A stretch of 64,000 bases of DNA from Streptomyces qinglanensis (GTDB taxonomy: Bacteria; Actinomycetota; Actinomycetes; Streptomycetales; Streptomycetaceae): positions 1 through 64,000 of the forward strand of contig NZ_FOGO01000017.1 of assembly GCF_900111245.1 (NCBI RefSeq), read 5' to 3'. The notes beneath the pieces are model-generated. The model worked only from the letters and a program-made list of their open reading frames with translations, searched no databases and had not been told where the DNA came from. Below, one piece after another: positions 51,084 to 60,400 of this stretch. The first letter of the stretch is position 1; each line of letters opens with the position of its first letter. Made by a program: the position numbers and the translations under genes.

Positions 51084-51647
51084 TCAACTCCCTTCGGGTA
51101 CGTCCGGGTCCGGCAGGATCTCGACCCGGCAGCGAAGGTGGACGGGGCACGACGCGGCGACCAGGTCCCGGATCCGGGCCTCGTCCACCTGCCGGCCGTC
51201 GGCGGCCCGGACCCGGACCAGCAGCTCCCCGGACGGTGCGGGCGGCAGCTCGGCCCCGGGGGTGGACGACCAGACCGCGCCGCCTCCGTCCACGACCTCC
51301 GCATGCACTCCGAGGCACAGGCGGAGCCGTTCGGCGAGACCTCGGCTGGTGCCGCGCCACCGGTGCAGTTCCAGCGCGCGGACGACAAGCGCCCGGCGCA
51401 GTCCCTCGGGGACCTCCGGATCGGGCTCGACCCCCACCCAGGATGCCAGCCAGGGCAGGAAGTCGCCGGGGGCGAGGGCCGGATCGAAGTAGGCCGGGAG
51501 GTTGTCCAAGGTGGCGAGCACGGGGGCCAGGACCGTGTCGAGCCCGGCGGTGAACCGCTGGGCGAACGGGTCGTCCGCGTACAGGGCGGGCAGCAGACCG
51601 CCGATCGGGTGGCGGCTGGCAAGGCCGGGGACGGCCGCCCGGGTCAT
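51084..51647 (-). CDS. Phage tail protein I-like baseplate wedge (Afp12/gp7 role)
   Basis: 187 aa. Features of the tail_P2_I family: FTAGLDTVLAPVLATLDNLP, YFDPALAPGDFLPWLASWVG, LHRWRGTSRGLAERLRLCLG. It joins the baseplate J protein to form the wedge. The ATG overlaps the stop of the J gene (ATGA). Confidence 0.9.
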   Translation of the reverse strand: MTRAAVPGLASRHPIGGLLPALYADDPFAQRFTAGLDTVLAPVLATLDNLPAYFDPALAPGDFLPWLASWVGVEPDPEVPEGLRRALVVRALELHRWRGTSRGLAERLRLCLGVHAEVVDGGGAVWSSTPGAELPPAPSGELLVRVRAADGRQVDEARIRDLVAASCPVHLRCRVEILPDPDVPEGS

Positions 51648-53608
51648 CGCTCCTCCCCGGGGACGGCCGCCGGGGTGACGGCGACCTGGTGCTGGTAGGA
51701 GAACACCAGGGCGCCGGGGGCCACCTCGATGCGCTCGGCGGGAGACCCGCGCCGCCCGGTGATCGGGTCCGCCGGGAACAGCAGCACCTCCTCCACCAGG
51801 ACGACTCCGGCGACCCGTTGGAGCACGGCGAACACCTCCCCGTACTGCACCGGCCGGCCGAAGGCCCAACCCGCCCGTTCCGGACCGCCCTCCAGCGGGT
51901 CGAGGTGGCGGAAGAGGGCGGTCGTGGCCGCTTCGCGCACCTGCTCCACGTCCTCGGCCGGAGCGCTGAGCCGGGCGACGACCGTGACGCCCTGGTACGC
52001 GGGGGGCTCGACCAGCAGGCGGGTACCGACCAGGCGCCGTTCGTCGAGCCGGGCGGCGATCGCGGAGAGCACCTGCTCCGAGGGGATCAACTGCTCGAAC
52101 CGCAGCCGGCCCCCCTCGTCGGCGACCGCGTCGGGCACCACGAGGACGCGGACGGCGCCGGGCTCGCCGGGAGCGGCGGGCAGACAGCGGGCACGGCGGA
52201 CGGAGGGGGCGGCCTGCCGGGCGATCCGCTCGTAGTCCTCGGCGGTGACCGCCCGCTCCTGCATCCGCAGCATGTGCGGTGCCCGCAGTTTGGCGTTCTC
52301 GACGGTCTCGCCGTCGACTCCGCCGCGCGCCGCCTCACGGTTGTCGACTCCCGCGACATACGGCACCGAGCTGCGCAGCACCGAGATCGCGCCGCGGGCG
52401 ACGTTCCCGGCGGCCCCACCACCGGTCCGGTAGCGCGGCACGCGGAGCTGCGCTCCCTTCTCGGGCACCGCTCCGTAGGCGCGCAGGGTTCCGTCCGCCT
52501 CCCGCACCGCGGGCGGGAAGGCGAACTCGCCGCTCGTCGCGTCGAGCACGACGTGCCGGTCCCCGGGTGCGGAGGCACCGAAGTGCTCGACGACGGTCCA
52601 CGTCTGCCAGCCCTCGGCGGAGGACACCTCGACCACCGGCGGGTCGCCGTCCAGCAGCACGGGCGGTCTGCTCAGGGCGAACCGCTGCCCCGCGACCCCT
52701 TCGGAGACACCCAGCGGAACGCCGTGCACCGCCTCGGCGTGCTCGACGGTCGCCGTGCCGCCGACGGTGAAGATCTCGGCCTCCCGGACGGTGGGGGTAC
52801 CGGAGTAGAACGCCTGCCCCCGTTCGGGCTCGGTGACCCGGCAGCGCAGCCATCCGGCGCGGGTTCCGGCAACGACCGAGGGAGTGTGCCCGGCGGGCAC
52901 GAACACGATCACCTCGCCGGGCCGGTTGAGACCGCCGGTCGTGTCGGAGCCGGTCTCGCAGCCCGTCCAGCGGGTGCCGTCCCACGCCTCCCAGGCCAGC
53001 GGCGGATTCCGGGGGTCGACGCCGACGCCCTCGACCCGGCTGTCCAGCCGTACGGCGACGACGCACCGGGGCACGGCTCTGGGCAGCCCGAACAGCAGCG
53101 CGTCGCCCACCTGCGGCGCCGTCTGGAAACAGGGGATGTCACGCCCCTCGGCCAGCGGCGCCGTCCGGTCGGTCTGCTCGCCGGAGACGGGTGCGGTGAC
53201 CAGCCGGTCCAGCGCGCTCGGCACGATGGGCAGTTGCCCGGTGGTGGAGAAGACGACCTCGTCCGCGGTCTCCCCGCGTGCGGTGGCGACCTCCGTCCCC
53301 GCCGGAAGCAGCACGGTCTCCGGCTGCGGGGCCGACAGCCAGAAGTCGACCTCGGCGGTGGCCGCGGTGGGCGGGAACAGCCGCATTCCCAGCAGGTCGA
53401 GGAAGGCCGCGTAGTTCTTCTCCGGTACCCGGTTGAGCCGGTAGAGCAACTGGTCGACCAGGTAGGCGAACGTCTCGATGAGGGTGACGCCGGGGTCGGA
53501 GACGTTGTGGTCGGTCCACTCCGGCGAGCGCTGCTGGACGTAGCGCTTGGCCTCGTCGACGAGTTGCTGGAAGCGCCGGTCGTCCAGGTTGGGTGAGGGC
53601 AGCGCCAT
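51644..53608 (-). CDS. Baseplate J / gp6-like protein (Afp11 role)
   Basis: 654 aa. The N-terminus is typical (LPSPNLDDRRFQQLVDEAKR, WTDHNVSDPGVTLIETFAYL, LYRLNRVPEKNYAAFLDLLG), followed by repeated beta domains and the J-type C-terminal core (AVTAEDYERIARQAAPSVRR, LFRHLDPLEGGPERAGWAFG). It forms the ring of the baseplate around the hub. Starts within the stop of gp25 (TGATG) and overlaps the next gene by 4 nt. Confidence 0.93.
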   Translation of the reverse strand: MALPSPNLDDRRFQQLVDEAKRYVQQRSPEWTDHNVSDPGVTLIETFAYLVDQLLYRLNRVPEKNYAAFLDLLGMRLFPPTAATAEVDFWLSAPQPETVLLPAGTEVATARGETADEVVFSTTGQLPIVPSALDRLVTAPVSGEQTDRTAPLAEGRDIPCFQTAPQVGDALLFGLPRAVPRCVVAVRLDSRVEGVGVDPRNPPLAWEAWDGTRWTGCETGSDTTGGLNRPGEVIVFVPAGHTPSVVAGTRAGWLRCRVTEPERGQAFYSGTPTVREAEIFTVGGTATVEHAEAVHGVPLGVSEGVAGQRFALSRPPVLLDGDPPVVEVSSAEGWQTWTVVEHFGASAPGDRHVVLDATSGEFAFPPAVREADGTLRAYGAVPEKGAQLRVPRYRTGGGAAGNVARGAISVLRSSVPYVAGVDNREAARGGVDGETVENAKLRAPHMLRMQERAVTAEDYERIARQAAPSVRRARCLPAAPGEPGAVRVLVVPDAVADEGGRLRFEQLIPSEQVLSAIAARLDERRLVGTRLLVEPPAYQGVTVVARLSAPAEDVEQVREAATTALFRHLDPLEGGPERAGWAFGRPVQYGEVFAVLQRVAGVVLVEEVLLFPADPITGRRGSPAERIEVAPGALVFSYQHQVAVTPAAVPGEER

Positions 53609-54030
53609 CAGCCGGCCCCCTCCTCGCCGCGGCCCGCCGCGGTCGGGATCGAGTAGAAGGGGAAGACCAGGTTGCGCCGGTCGTTGGTGGAGCGCACGGT
53701 GTACCGCACGTCGATGTAGAGGGTCCCTTCCTCGGCCGTGTCGAAGGCGATCGTCACGTCGGTGACCTCGATGCGCGGCTCCCAGCGCTCCAGCGCGATC
53801 CGGACCTCGTGGGCGAGGCGACCGGCGGTGGCGCCGTCCGCGGGGGCGAAGACGAATTCGTGGATGCCGCAGCCGAATTCCGGGCGCATCGGGCGCTCGC
53901 CGGGCGCGGTCCCCAGCACCAGCCGGATCGCCTCCTCGATCTCCCGGTCGCGCTCCACCATGGCGATGCCGCCGGTGGGTCCCACGCCCAGCGGAAAGGC
54001 CCAGCCGCGGCCGATGAACCGCTCGCTCAC
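53608..54030 (-). CDS. GPW/gp25-family baseplate protein (Afp9 role)
   Basis: 140 aa. The gp25 core is plain: GRGWAFPLGVGPTGGIAMVE, EIEEAIRLVLGTAPGERPMR, EFGCGIHEFVFAPADGATAG, RIALERWEPRIEVTDVTIA. gp25 nucleates sheath assembly on the baseplate in T4 and contractile systems. GTG 54030 overlaps the PAAR stop (GTGA), so the two are coupled. Confidence 0.93.
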   Translation of the reverse strand: MSERFIGRGWAFPLGVGPTGGIAMVERDREIEEAIRLVLGTAPGERPMRPEFGCGIHEFVFAPADGATAGRLAHEVRIALERWEPRIEVTDVTIAFDTAEEGTLYIDVRYTVRSTNDRRNLVFPFYSIPTAAGRGEEGAG

Positions 54031-54347
54031 AGCGGTCCCCCGATCAGCACGGTGGGCTCGCCCGCCGCGATGGTGGCCCCGCAGGTGGTGGAATCCCGCA
54101 TCCGGGCCGCGGGCAGCCCGCCGATCAGGACCTGCCCGGTGAGCGCGGTGGCCGGGTTGGGCAGGATGACGTTGCCGGGGCCCAGTGCCGCGTGCGGCAC
54201 GATCACGCAGGTGTGGACACTCCCCACCACGGCGGCGGGTCGGCCCCCGATCAGTACGGTGGAGACGCGGGGCATGCTGCCCGGTGGCGGGGCGGCGACG
54301 ACTCCGCCGTGGGCAGTGGGATCTCCGGTGCGCGCTGCTGGAGGCAT
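54027..54347 (-). CDS. PAAR-domain spike tip
   Basis: 106 aa, a stand-alone PAAR protein (TGDPTAHGGVVAA, VLIGGRPAAVVGSVHTCVI, VLIGGLPAARMRDSTTCGAT). The conserved His/Cys residues that bind one zinc at the tip are present. It sharpens the spike and could carry effectors. Confidence 0.93.
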   Translation of the reverse strand: MPPAARTGDPTAHGGVVAAPPPGSMPRVSTVLIGGRPAAVVGSVHTCVIVPHAALGPGNVILPNPATALTGQVLIGGLPAARMRDSTTCGATIAAGEPTVLIGGPL

Positions 54348-54404
54348 CGTGGGCGACTCCTTGCTCCTGAGGGGTGGGCTGCGTGATCAGGTGGGCGGCG
54401 GCGG

Positions 54405-56186
54405 TCAGTTGATGCGGATCAGCTTGGCCTTGAGCACCGCCAGCAGTCCGCCGTCCAGCGAGACCTGCGAGGTGCCGTCGATGTGCACCGCACGTCCCTT
54501 CACCCGGACCTCGCCGGTGCCCGCGTCGAGGGTGATGCCCGAGGGCGAGAGCGTCACGGAAGCGAGGGTGTTCCGGCCGCCCGGACCGGTCACCTCCAGG
54601 GCGATCTCGTCGCGCCGTTCGTCGAGGACGACCTTGAGGCGTTCGTTCCCGCTGGACAGCCGCACTCCCGAGACGCCCCGGGGGGTGTCGAGCAGTTCGA
54701 GCCGGTGCCCGGAACGGGAGGCCAGGGAGCGCCGGTTGACCCTGCCGCTGGTCCCGTCGACGAGCGGCACGTCGTGCGGGGAGGGGGTGTCGACGCCGTT
54801 GTACAGTCCGCCGAGCACGTAGGGGCTGTCGAGCAGGCCCTGTTCGAAGCCCACCAGCACCTCGTCGTTGACCTCGGGGCTGAAGACTCCGCCGCCCCCC
54901 TGGCCGCCCCATTGCAGGGTGCGTACCCAGTCGGTCACATAGTCCGCATCCAGCCAGGGGAACTTCAGGCGCACCCAGCCGCGTTGGGCGCCGCCGGCCT
55001 CCCGGATGTCGGTGACCACGCCGATGGCGAGGCCCGGCATCCGCGGGCCGCGCCCCGGGGCTGCGGCGCCCGAGGTCAGGCCCGCCAGCGAACGGTCCGG
55101 GGAGGCGCTCACCAGCACGGTGGTGCGGTAGCCGCCGTGCGGTTCGAGGACGTGCTGCGCGGCGGTCGCCGTGTAGCGCCCGGAGAAGTGGGGGCCCACG
55201 TTGCCGAGCGCGACGGGCTGTCCGGCGCGCAGCCGCGGGTCCCCCTCGGCGACCGCCTCGACCTCGCCGAATCCGGAACCGACCGCGGCCGCGAGCGAGG
55301 AGGCCGCGGCTGCTGCCTCCGCCTGGCTGCGGTAGGGCGTGTCGGCCACCGTCATCCGGGCGGCCGGGTCGAAGGCCCCGCCGGCCGCCGAGGGGCTCAT
55401 CCCCGGAGTGACCGTCTCGCTGCGGACGGCCTGCTCGCCGGCCACCAGCGGGCGTTTGGTGTCCACGTTCCAGCCGCGCACCTCGACGCTGCCGGCCCCC
55501 TCGGACCCGGTGAGCACCGCGCGCAGTGCGAGCAGATTGCGCCCGTACTGGAGGACGAACGGGCTGCTGGTGGCGGGGGTGGAAGGCGCGGGCGCCGACG
55601 CTGCCGGCCGGGGGCGGACGAACTCCAGCAGCCCCTTGTCGTCCATGCCCACCTGCGTGCCGCACTCCCCCGCCAGGTACTGGAGGAACTCCCAGTCCGA
55701 GACGTTGGCCTGGGAGAGCTGTTTGTGCGTGATCGGCGGGGCCTCGATCCGGCCGCAGGCCAGACCGGCTCCTGCGGCTACCTTGCGGACGATGGCCGCC
55801 GTCGTCATGTTGCGGTAGGCCACCACCTTCCGGCCGCGCTGCAGCCGGTGTGCCGCGGACAGTGCCCGGACCACCGTGAAGGAGCCGGTGGTGTCGCTGT
55901 CCAGTTCGACGGCAGTCACCTCTCCGGTGAACAGCCGCTCCCTGGCATTGCCCTGCGCTGTGACGACCGAGATCCGTACGGCGGTTCCGAGGGTGATGCC
56001 GGTGGCGGTGAGCAGTTCGTGGTCCGGGTCGCGGTAGGTGAGGACGGCGGCGTCCGGCAGTGCGACGTTCTCGTCGACCACGCAGCCCACCAACTGGGTG
56101 ACCCAGTGCGCGGGGAGTTCGCCGGGGGCCTCGACGATCGGGTCGGCGGCGAACGACCGTCCGCCGCGGGCCTGCGGTGCGCTCAT
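54405..56186 (-). CDS. VgrG-like spike/hub protein (Afp8 role)
   Basis: 593 aa. The N-terminal gp27-like part (AHRLQRGRKVVAYRNMTTAA, ANVSDWEFLQYLAGECGTQV) precedes a gp5-like OB fold (GLAIGVVTDIREAGGAQRGW, VRLKFPWLDADYVTDWVRTL, EVNDEVLVGFEQGLLDSPYV), and a C-terminal beta-helix-like stretch (TLSPSGITLDAGTGEVRVKG). It forms the trimeric spike under the tube. The ATG overlaps the LysM gene stop (ATGA). No effector extension is visible. Confidence 0.93.
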   Translation of the reverse strand: MSAPQARGGRSFAADPIVEAPGELPAHWVTQLVGCVVDENVALPDAAVLTYRDPDHELLTATGITLGTAVRISVVTAQGNARERLFTGEVTAVELDSDTTGSFTVVRALSAAHRLQRGRKVVAYRNMTTAAIVRKVAAGAGLACGRIEAPPITHKQLSQANVSDWEFLQYLAGECGTQVGMDDKGLLEFVRPRPAASAPAPSTPATSSPFVLQYGRNLLALRAVLTGSEGAGSVEVRGWNVDTKRPLVAGEQAVRSETVTPGMSPSAAGGAFDPAARMTVADTPYRSQAEAAAAASSLAAAVGSGFGEVEAVAEGDPRLRAGQPVALGNVGPHFSGRYTATAAQHVLEPHGGYRTTVLVSASPDRSLAGLTSGAAAPGRGPRMPGLAIGVVTDIREAGGAQRGWVRLKFPWLDADYVTDWVRTLQWGGQGGGGVFSPEVNDEVLVGFEQGLLDSPYVLGGLYNGVDTPSPHDVPLVDGTSGRVNRRSLASRSGHRLELLDTPRGVSGVRLSSGNERLKVVLDERRDEIALEVTGPGGRNTLASVTLSPSGITLDAGTGEVRVKGRAVHIDGTSQVSLDGGLLAVLKAKLIRIN

Positions 56187-56902
56187 GGCTCCTCCCTCGT
56201 CCCGCCGGCCGTGCCGGGGATGACCAGTTCCGTGCCGGGGGTGAGCGCCAGCGGATCGTCGATGCCGTTGGCCTCGGCGATGGTGCGCCACGCCGCGGGA
56301 TCGCCGTACTCCCGCCAGGCGAGCAGCGGCAGGCTGTCCCCGGCGACCAGCCGGTAGGTGCTGCGGGCCTCGCGCGATCCGGAGGTGGGGTTCTGGCCGG
56401 GAGGGTCGACGCTCGCCTCCTCGATCGAGAGCGAGCAGGTGGCACGCAGCGGGGTTCCGTCGACGTCGAAGAGCGTGTAGGAGACGGAGAGGTCGCACAG
56501 GACGCCGTCGAAGGAGGTCGTCCTGGCCGTGCCCCACTCGAACCGCACCCAGGGGCTGGCCGGTTTCTTGCGGGCCAGGCTGCCTGGAGTGGGGACGCAG
56601 GCCGTCATCAGGGTCTGTACGGTCTCCTCGACCGAGTTGTCGTGTGAGGACGTCGCGTCGAGGAAGACGTCCATGGTCAGGGAGCGCGGGCCGCTGCCGA
56701 CGAACTCGGGCAGGGCGGACTGCCCGGCCATCCGGGAGGGGGTGCGCCGCCATTCGGTGCGCTTGCTCAAGGAGAGCGCCGCCGGGTTGAACTGCAGCGA
56801 GAGCCGGGCCAGTGTGCCGCCCGGCCGGGCGCCGACCGTGGCGGGCGGCTCCATGACGGTCAACTGCGCTCGGGCGCGGCTGGTGCGGGGTGCGGCAGGC
56901 AC
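56183..56902 (-). CDS. LysM-containing hub adaptor (Afp7 / gp53 role)
   Basis: 239 aa. The C-terminal LysM domain (STYRLVAGDSLPLLAWREYG, WRTIAEANGIDDPLALTPGT) is clear. The N-terminal part (LARLSLQFNPAALSLSKRTE, SLTMDVFLDATSSHDNSVEE, WGTARTTSFDGVLCDLSVSY) matches the CIS tube-spike adaptor family. In CIS particles the LysM acts as structural adaptor between tube initiator and spike, not as a wall binder. Confidence 0.92.
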   Translation of the reverse strand: MPAAPRTSRARAQLTVMEPPATVGARPGGTLARLSLQFNPAALSLSKRTEWRRTPSRMAGQSALPEFVGSGPRSLTMDVFLDATSSHDNSVEETVQTLMTACVPTPGSLARKKPASPWVRFEWGTARTTSFDGVLCDLSVSYTLFDVDGTPLRATCSLSIEEASVDPPGQNPTSGSREARSTYRLVAGDSLPLLAWREYGDPAAWRTIAEANGIDDPLALTPGTELVIPGTAGGTREEP

Positions 56903-56963
56903 GGCACTCTCCTTTCGGTCCGGCCGGTGGTGGCCGTGCGGTTTGTGTCACCGGGGGCGGCGT

Positions 56964-57389
56964 TCAGGAGGGCCGCAGTCCCTCGTGCGCGATCTCCAGC
57001 GTCTCGATCGCGGCCTGCGAGCTGGCGGGGTCGAACGAGGGCCCCTGCCAGCGCACCGGGACGATGCCGAGGACCTGCCAGCTGACGATGCGGCTGAGGT
57101 CCGGCTTGAGGGCGACGATCTCGCCGTCCTTGGGTTCGACCCGGGTGAGGATCTCGTCGAGCCATTGCGCGATCTTCGCGGTGTCCTCGGTGACCGGTCG
57201 GGTGAGCGTGATGTTGGTCCAGGTGATCCTGCCGGGAAGCTGCCACGCGAAGCCGTTGTTGCCGCCCTCCGCGTAGCTCTCCAGTTCCACTTCGGCGCCG
57301 AGCCCGGAGCAGGTGTGGAAGGCGCCCAGGTCGCTGCCTCCGATGGCGAGTTTGAAGAACACGCTCGTCGCGAAGATGCTGTCGGTCAT
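56964..57389 (-). CDS. Tube-initiator protein (second tail-tube paralogue, Afp5 role)
   Basis: 141 aa of the gp19/T4-like tube family (FFKLAIGGSDLGAFHTCSGL, GAEVELESYAEGGNNGFAW, ITWTNITLTRPVTEDTAKIA). Shorter N-terminal loop than the main tube and placed next to the LysM adaptor gene, as expected for the ring that joins tube to spike. Confidence 0.9.
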   Translation of the reverse strand: MTDSIFATSVFFKLAIGGSDLGAFHTCSGLGAEVELESYAEGGNNGFAWQLPGRITWTNITLTRPVTEDTAKIAQWLDEILTRVEPKDGEIVALKPDLSRIVSWQVLGIVPVRWQGPSFDPASSQAAIETLEIAHEGLRPS

Positions 57390-57446
57390 CTCTCCGTCTC
57401 CCTTGCCGTGCGCGCCGCGCGGTCCCGGTCTCCTTGGCCTGCATGG

Positions 57447-60400
57447 TCAGCGCCGGCCTCCGTGCAGCCTTCCGGCACGTTCCCGGTCACGCCGCAGGTC
57501 CGCCCGGAGCAGCCGGCCGAGCGGGTCGAGCAGCCGCCGGGCGAGTTCTTCGAGGTCGATGCCCTCGATCCCCCGCGGGTCCGCCGGCCGCTGCGGTGGC
57601 GGACTGCCGTCCGGGGCGTCGTCCCGGCCCGCCGGTCCGGCGACGGGGGTGGCCGGGACCCCCGCGAGACCGGCGTCCGCCATGCGCTGCAGCGCCGCCG
57701 CCCGGGCGGCGGCCCCGTCCGCGCGGCGGGCCGGGGATTGGGGGCGGCTGCCGGTCGGCCGGCTCCCGCCCGGTTCCGGGCGCCGCGCGGGCTCCGGTCC
57801 GGGGCGGGTGGGGCGGGGTGGCGGGAGCGGAGCACCGGCACCGGCACCGGCCGACGGTGCACGCTGGGCGGCCCGCACCGGCAGGGACGGCGGCGCGGCG
57901 GAGGGGGCTGCGGACGTGCCGCCGACTCCCGGGTCCGGCCCCGTTGCCGTCCCGGTCCCGGCTCCGGGACCGGCCGCCGGCCAGGCCGGTACGGCCCCCG
58001 CCGTCCAGGAGGTGGGGTGCGGTCCGGGCCCGGCCTCGGTCGGGGGTGCGGCCCGGACGACCGGAACCCCGCCCGGCGCCGCGGCGGGTGGCAGCGCAGG
58101 GGTGGTGTACACGGTTCGGGCGGAACCGGTTCCCCCGTCATGCGGGGCCCGTTGGACGGGCGGAGCCCCGTTCGGCACGTCAGGGCCCGGATGCCCGGCA
58201 CCGCGCGGCGCCGACGAGCCCGAGCCGACGGGCCGCACGCCGAGTGCGGCCGAGTTCCCGTCCGCACCCGAGACGGGGTCACCGGTCGGCGTGCGCCGGT
58301 GCTTCGGCGTACGCGGCAAAGGACCCGGCGAGGGGGCGGCGGACCGCTGCGGGGTGCGGTACGGCGCGGAGGCCGGCCGGGTGGCCGCGGCCAGGGGTAC
58401 AGCACGCGGCGCTGACGGCGCGGTGCGGGCCTGTGAGTCCGCTGTGTCCGGTGCCGGGTGGCGGACGTGGTGCACCGGTGGACTGGCCCCGGCCTGCGGG
58501 GACATGGCCGGGCCGCGGGACGGAGCCCGTTCGCCGGCGGCTGCCGGCCGGGGAGGGCCGGTGGTGGCGCGCTGGAGGGCGGCCCCGCTGCCGCCCGTGC
58601 CCGAGGCACTGCGCGGGGTCGGGCCGCCGGCCGGTGACGCCTGGGGAGTCATGGGCGTGGACTCTCCGGGCGGCGGTTTCCGGCGCCGCCTGCGCCGTCC
58701 ACGCCGCTCGGAAGCGGGCTCCGCGCAGGCGGCTTCGGGCTGCCGCGGAACCTGCCGCACCGGCTGACCTGCCGGTGGGGCGGGCGACGTCGCGGCCGGG
58801 GCCCCGGCCTCCCGGTCGCGCCGCCAGACGACCGGGACCGCGGGCAGCGGCGCTCGCGCGGCGGCGGGTACCGACGCCGGAAGCGACGCGCTGCCCGGGG
58901 CGGCGACCTCGAGGGGCCGGTCGCCGAGCAGGGCCAGGGCCCGCTGGACGGCCGGAACAGGTGCCAGGGGGCCGGAGATCCGCACCGGTGCGATCCTCCG
59001 CGTCCCGGCACCTCCGACGGGGGGCTCGGGCCCGCCGCCGGGCACCGCGCCGACGGCGGGTGCTGCGGTGCCGGTGGTTGCCGTACGCGAAGGCGCTTGG
59101 GCTCCCACGGTGCCGTCCGCACCGGCAGGCGGCGCGGGGGCGGTCGCGTCCGTGCGGTGGCCGTCGGCGCCCTCGGTGCCGCTGTCGGCCCCGGTGGAGC
59201 GGGTGGTGCCGGAAGGCTCCCCTGGAGCGGGTCGGGTTCGGGCCGGGGCCGCGGAAGCGTCTTCCGGCCTGCTCCGGACGGGCGCACCGCGGGACGGTGC
59301 CGCTCGCGGCGTGGCCGCGGTCGGCGGCAGCGAGGGCAGCGGCGCGCCGAGGCCCGCTCGCCGCCCGGACCCGCTCGCCGGTGCACCGGGGCGCGTGACA
59401 GGCGCCGCACGCTGCACATCGGGCGATGTCCGGGAAGCGGGAGGCCGCGTCTCGGGCCGGGCGCTCCCGGCTGCCGCGGACGGCTCCTGCCGCTGTGCGG
59501 CGGCCGGACGCTGCCCGGCCGCCGGTCGCGTCTCCTCGGCCTGCCGCTGCACCGCCTGCGGCCGGAGGACCGGCATCGTCCCGGTGTCCGCCGCCGGGGC
59601 GGCGTCCGGGCGGCGGACCCCGGGTTCCCGGGCGGATGCCGGAAGCGTGCGCTGCGGCGGGCCGAGCCCCGGCCGCACGGTGCGCGCTTCGCGCGGACGG
59701 CGGTCCGGCTCCGTGCCCCGCGGGTCGGGATGGCCGGAGTGGCCGGAGTGGCCGGGGTGGTCGGGGTGGTCGGAGTGGCCGGGGTGGTCGGGGTGGTCGG
59801 GGTGGTCGGGGTGGTCGGGGTGGTCGGGGTGGTCGGGGTGGTCGGGGTGGTCGGGGTGGTCGGGGTGGTCGAGGAGGGGCCGAACCGCCTCGTGCCGGGC
59901 GGCTTCGGGGCCCGTGGGCCCGGGCCGGGTACGGCGCTGCACCGGGGGGAGGGAGCGTTCGCCCCTCGACGCTTCCTGCCGGGCGGAGGTGGCGGGCCGG
60001 GTGCCGGCCGCGGCGGCCCCGCCACCGGCCCGTGCGGGGTCCGGCGGCGTCCGGGGCGGGAGCGCGGCAAGTCTCCGGACGGGGCCTGCCGGGCGCCGGG
60101 CCACCGTCGGGGAAGGCCCCGCCGGGATCGGGCGGACGACGGCACGCGGGCGCGGAAGCGGCCCGGACTCCCCTGCGGACACGTCCGGTTCCCGGCCGCG
60201 GACGGAGCCGGGTCGTGGGCCAGGTCGCGGGGCGGGCGCCGGAGTCCGGCCCGGTGCCGGATCACTCCCCCGGCGCCCCGCTGCCGAGGCGGTCGGGCTC
60301 GCGGCGGTCGGCTGCGGCGCGGGCTGCGGAGCGCCCAGCGTGCCCGCCTCCGGTTCCGGCTCGGACCGCGTCGGGGGCTCCGGGGTGCTGCGCACGGCGC

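Noticed and set aside
48154..51360. 1068-aa open frame on the minus strand
   Set aside because: Runs antisense through the DUF4157 gene and out of frame through the zinc-ribbon gene; low complexity.
54027..56186. Type VI secretion VgrG/PAAR pair
   Set aside because: Lacks TssB/C, TssJLM and ClpV; sheath and tube are of the eCIS type and the organism is Gram-positive.
53608..56445. 945-aa open frame joining spike, PAAR and gp25 regions
   Set aside because: Only its last 140 codons (gp25, from GTG 54030) are real; the rest is a shadow of the spike and PAAR genes.
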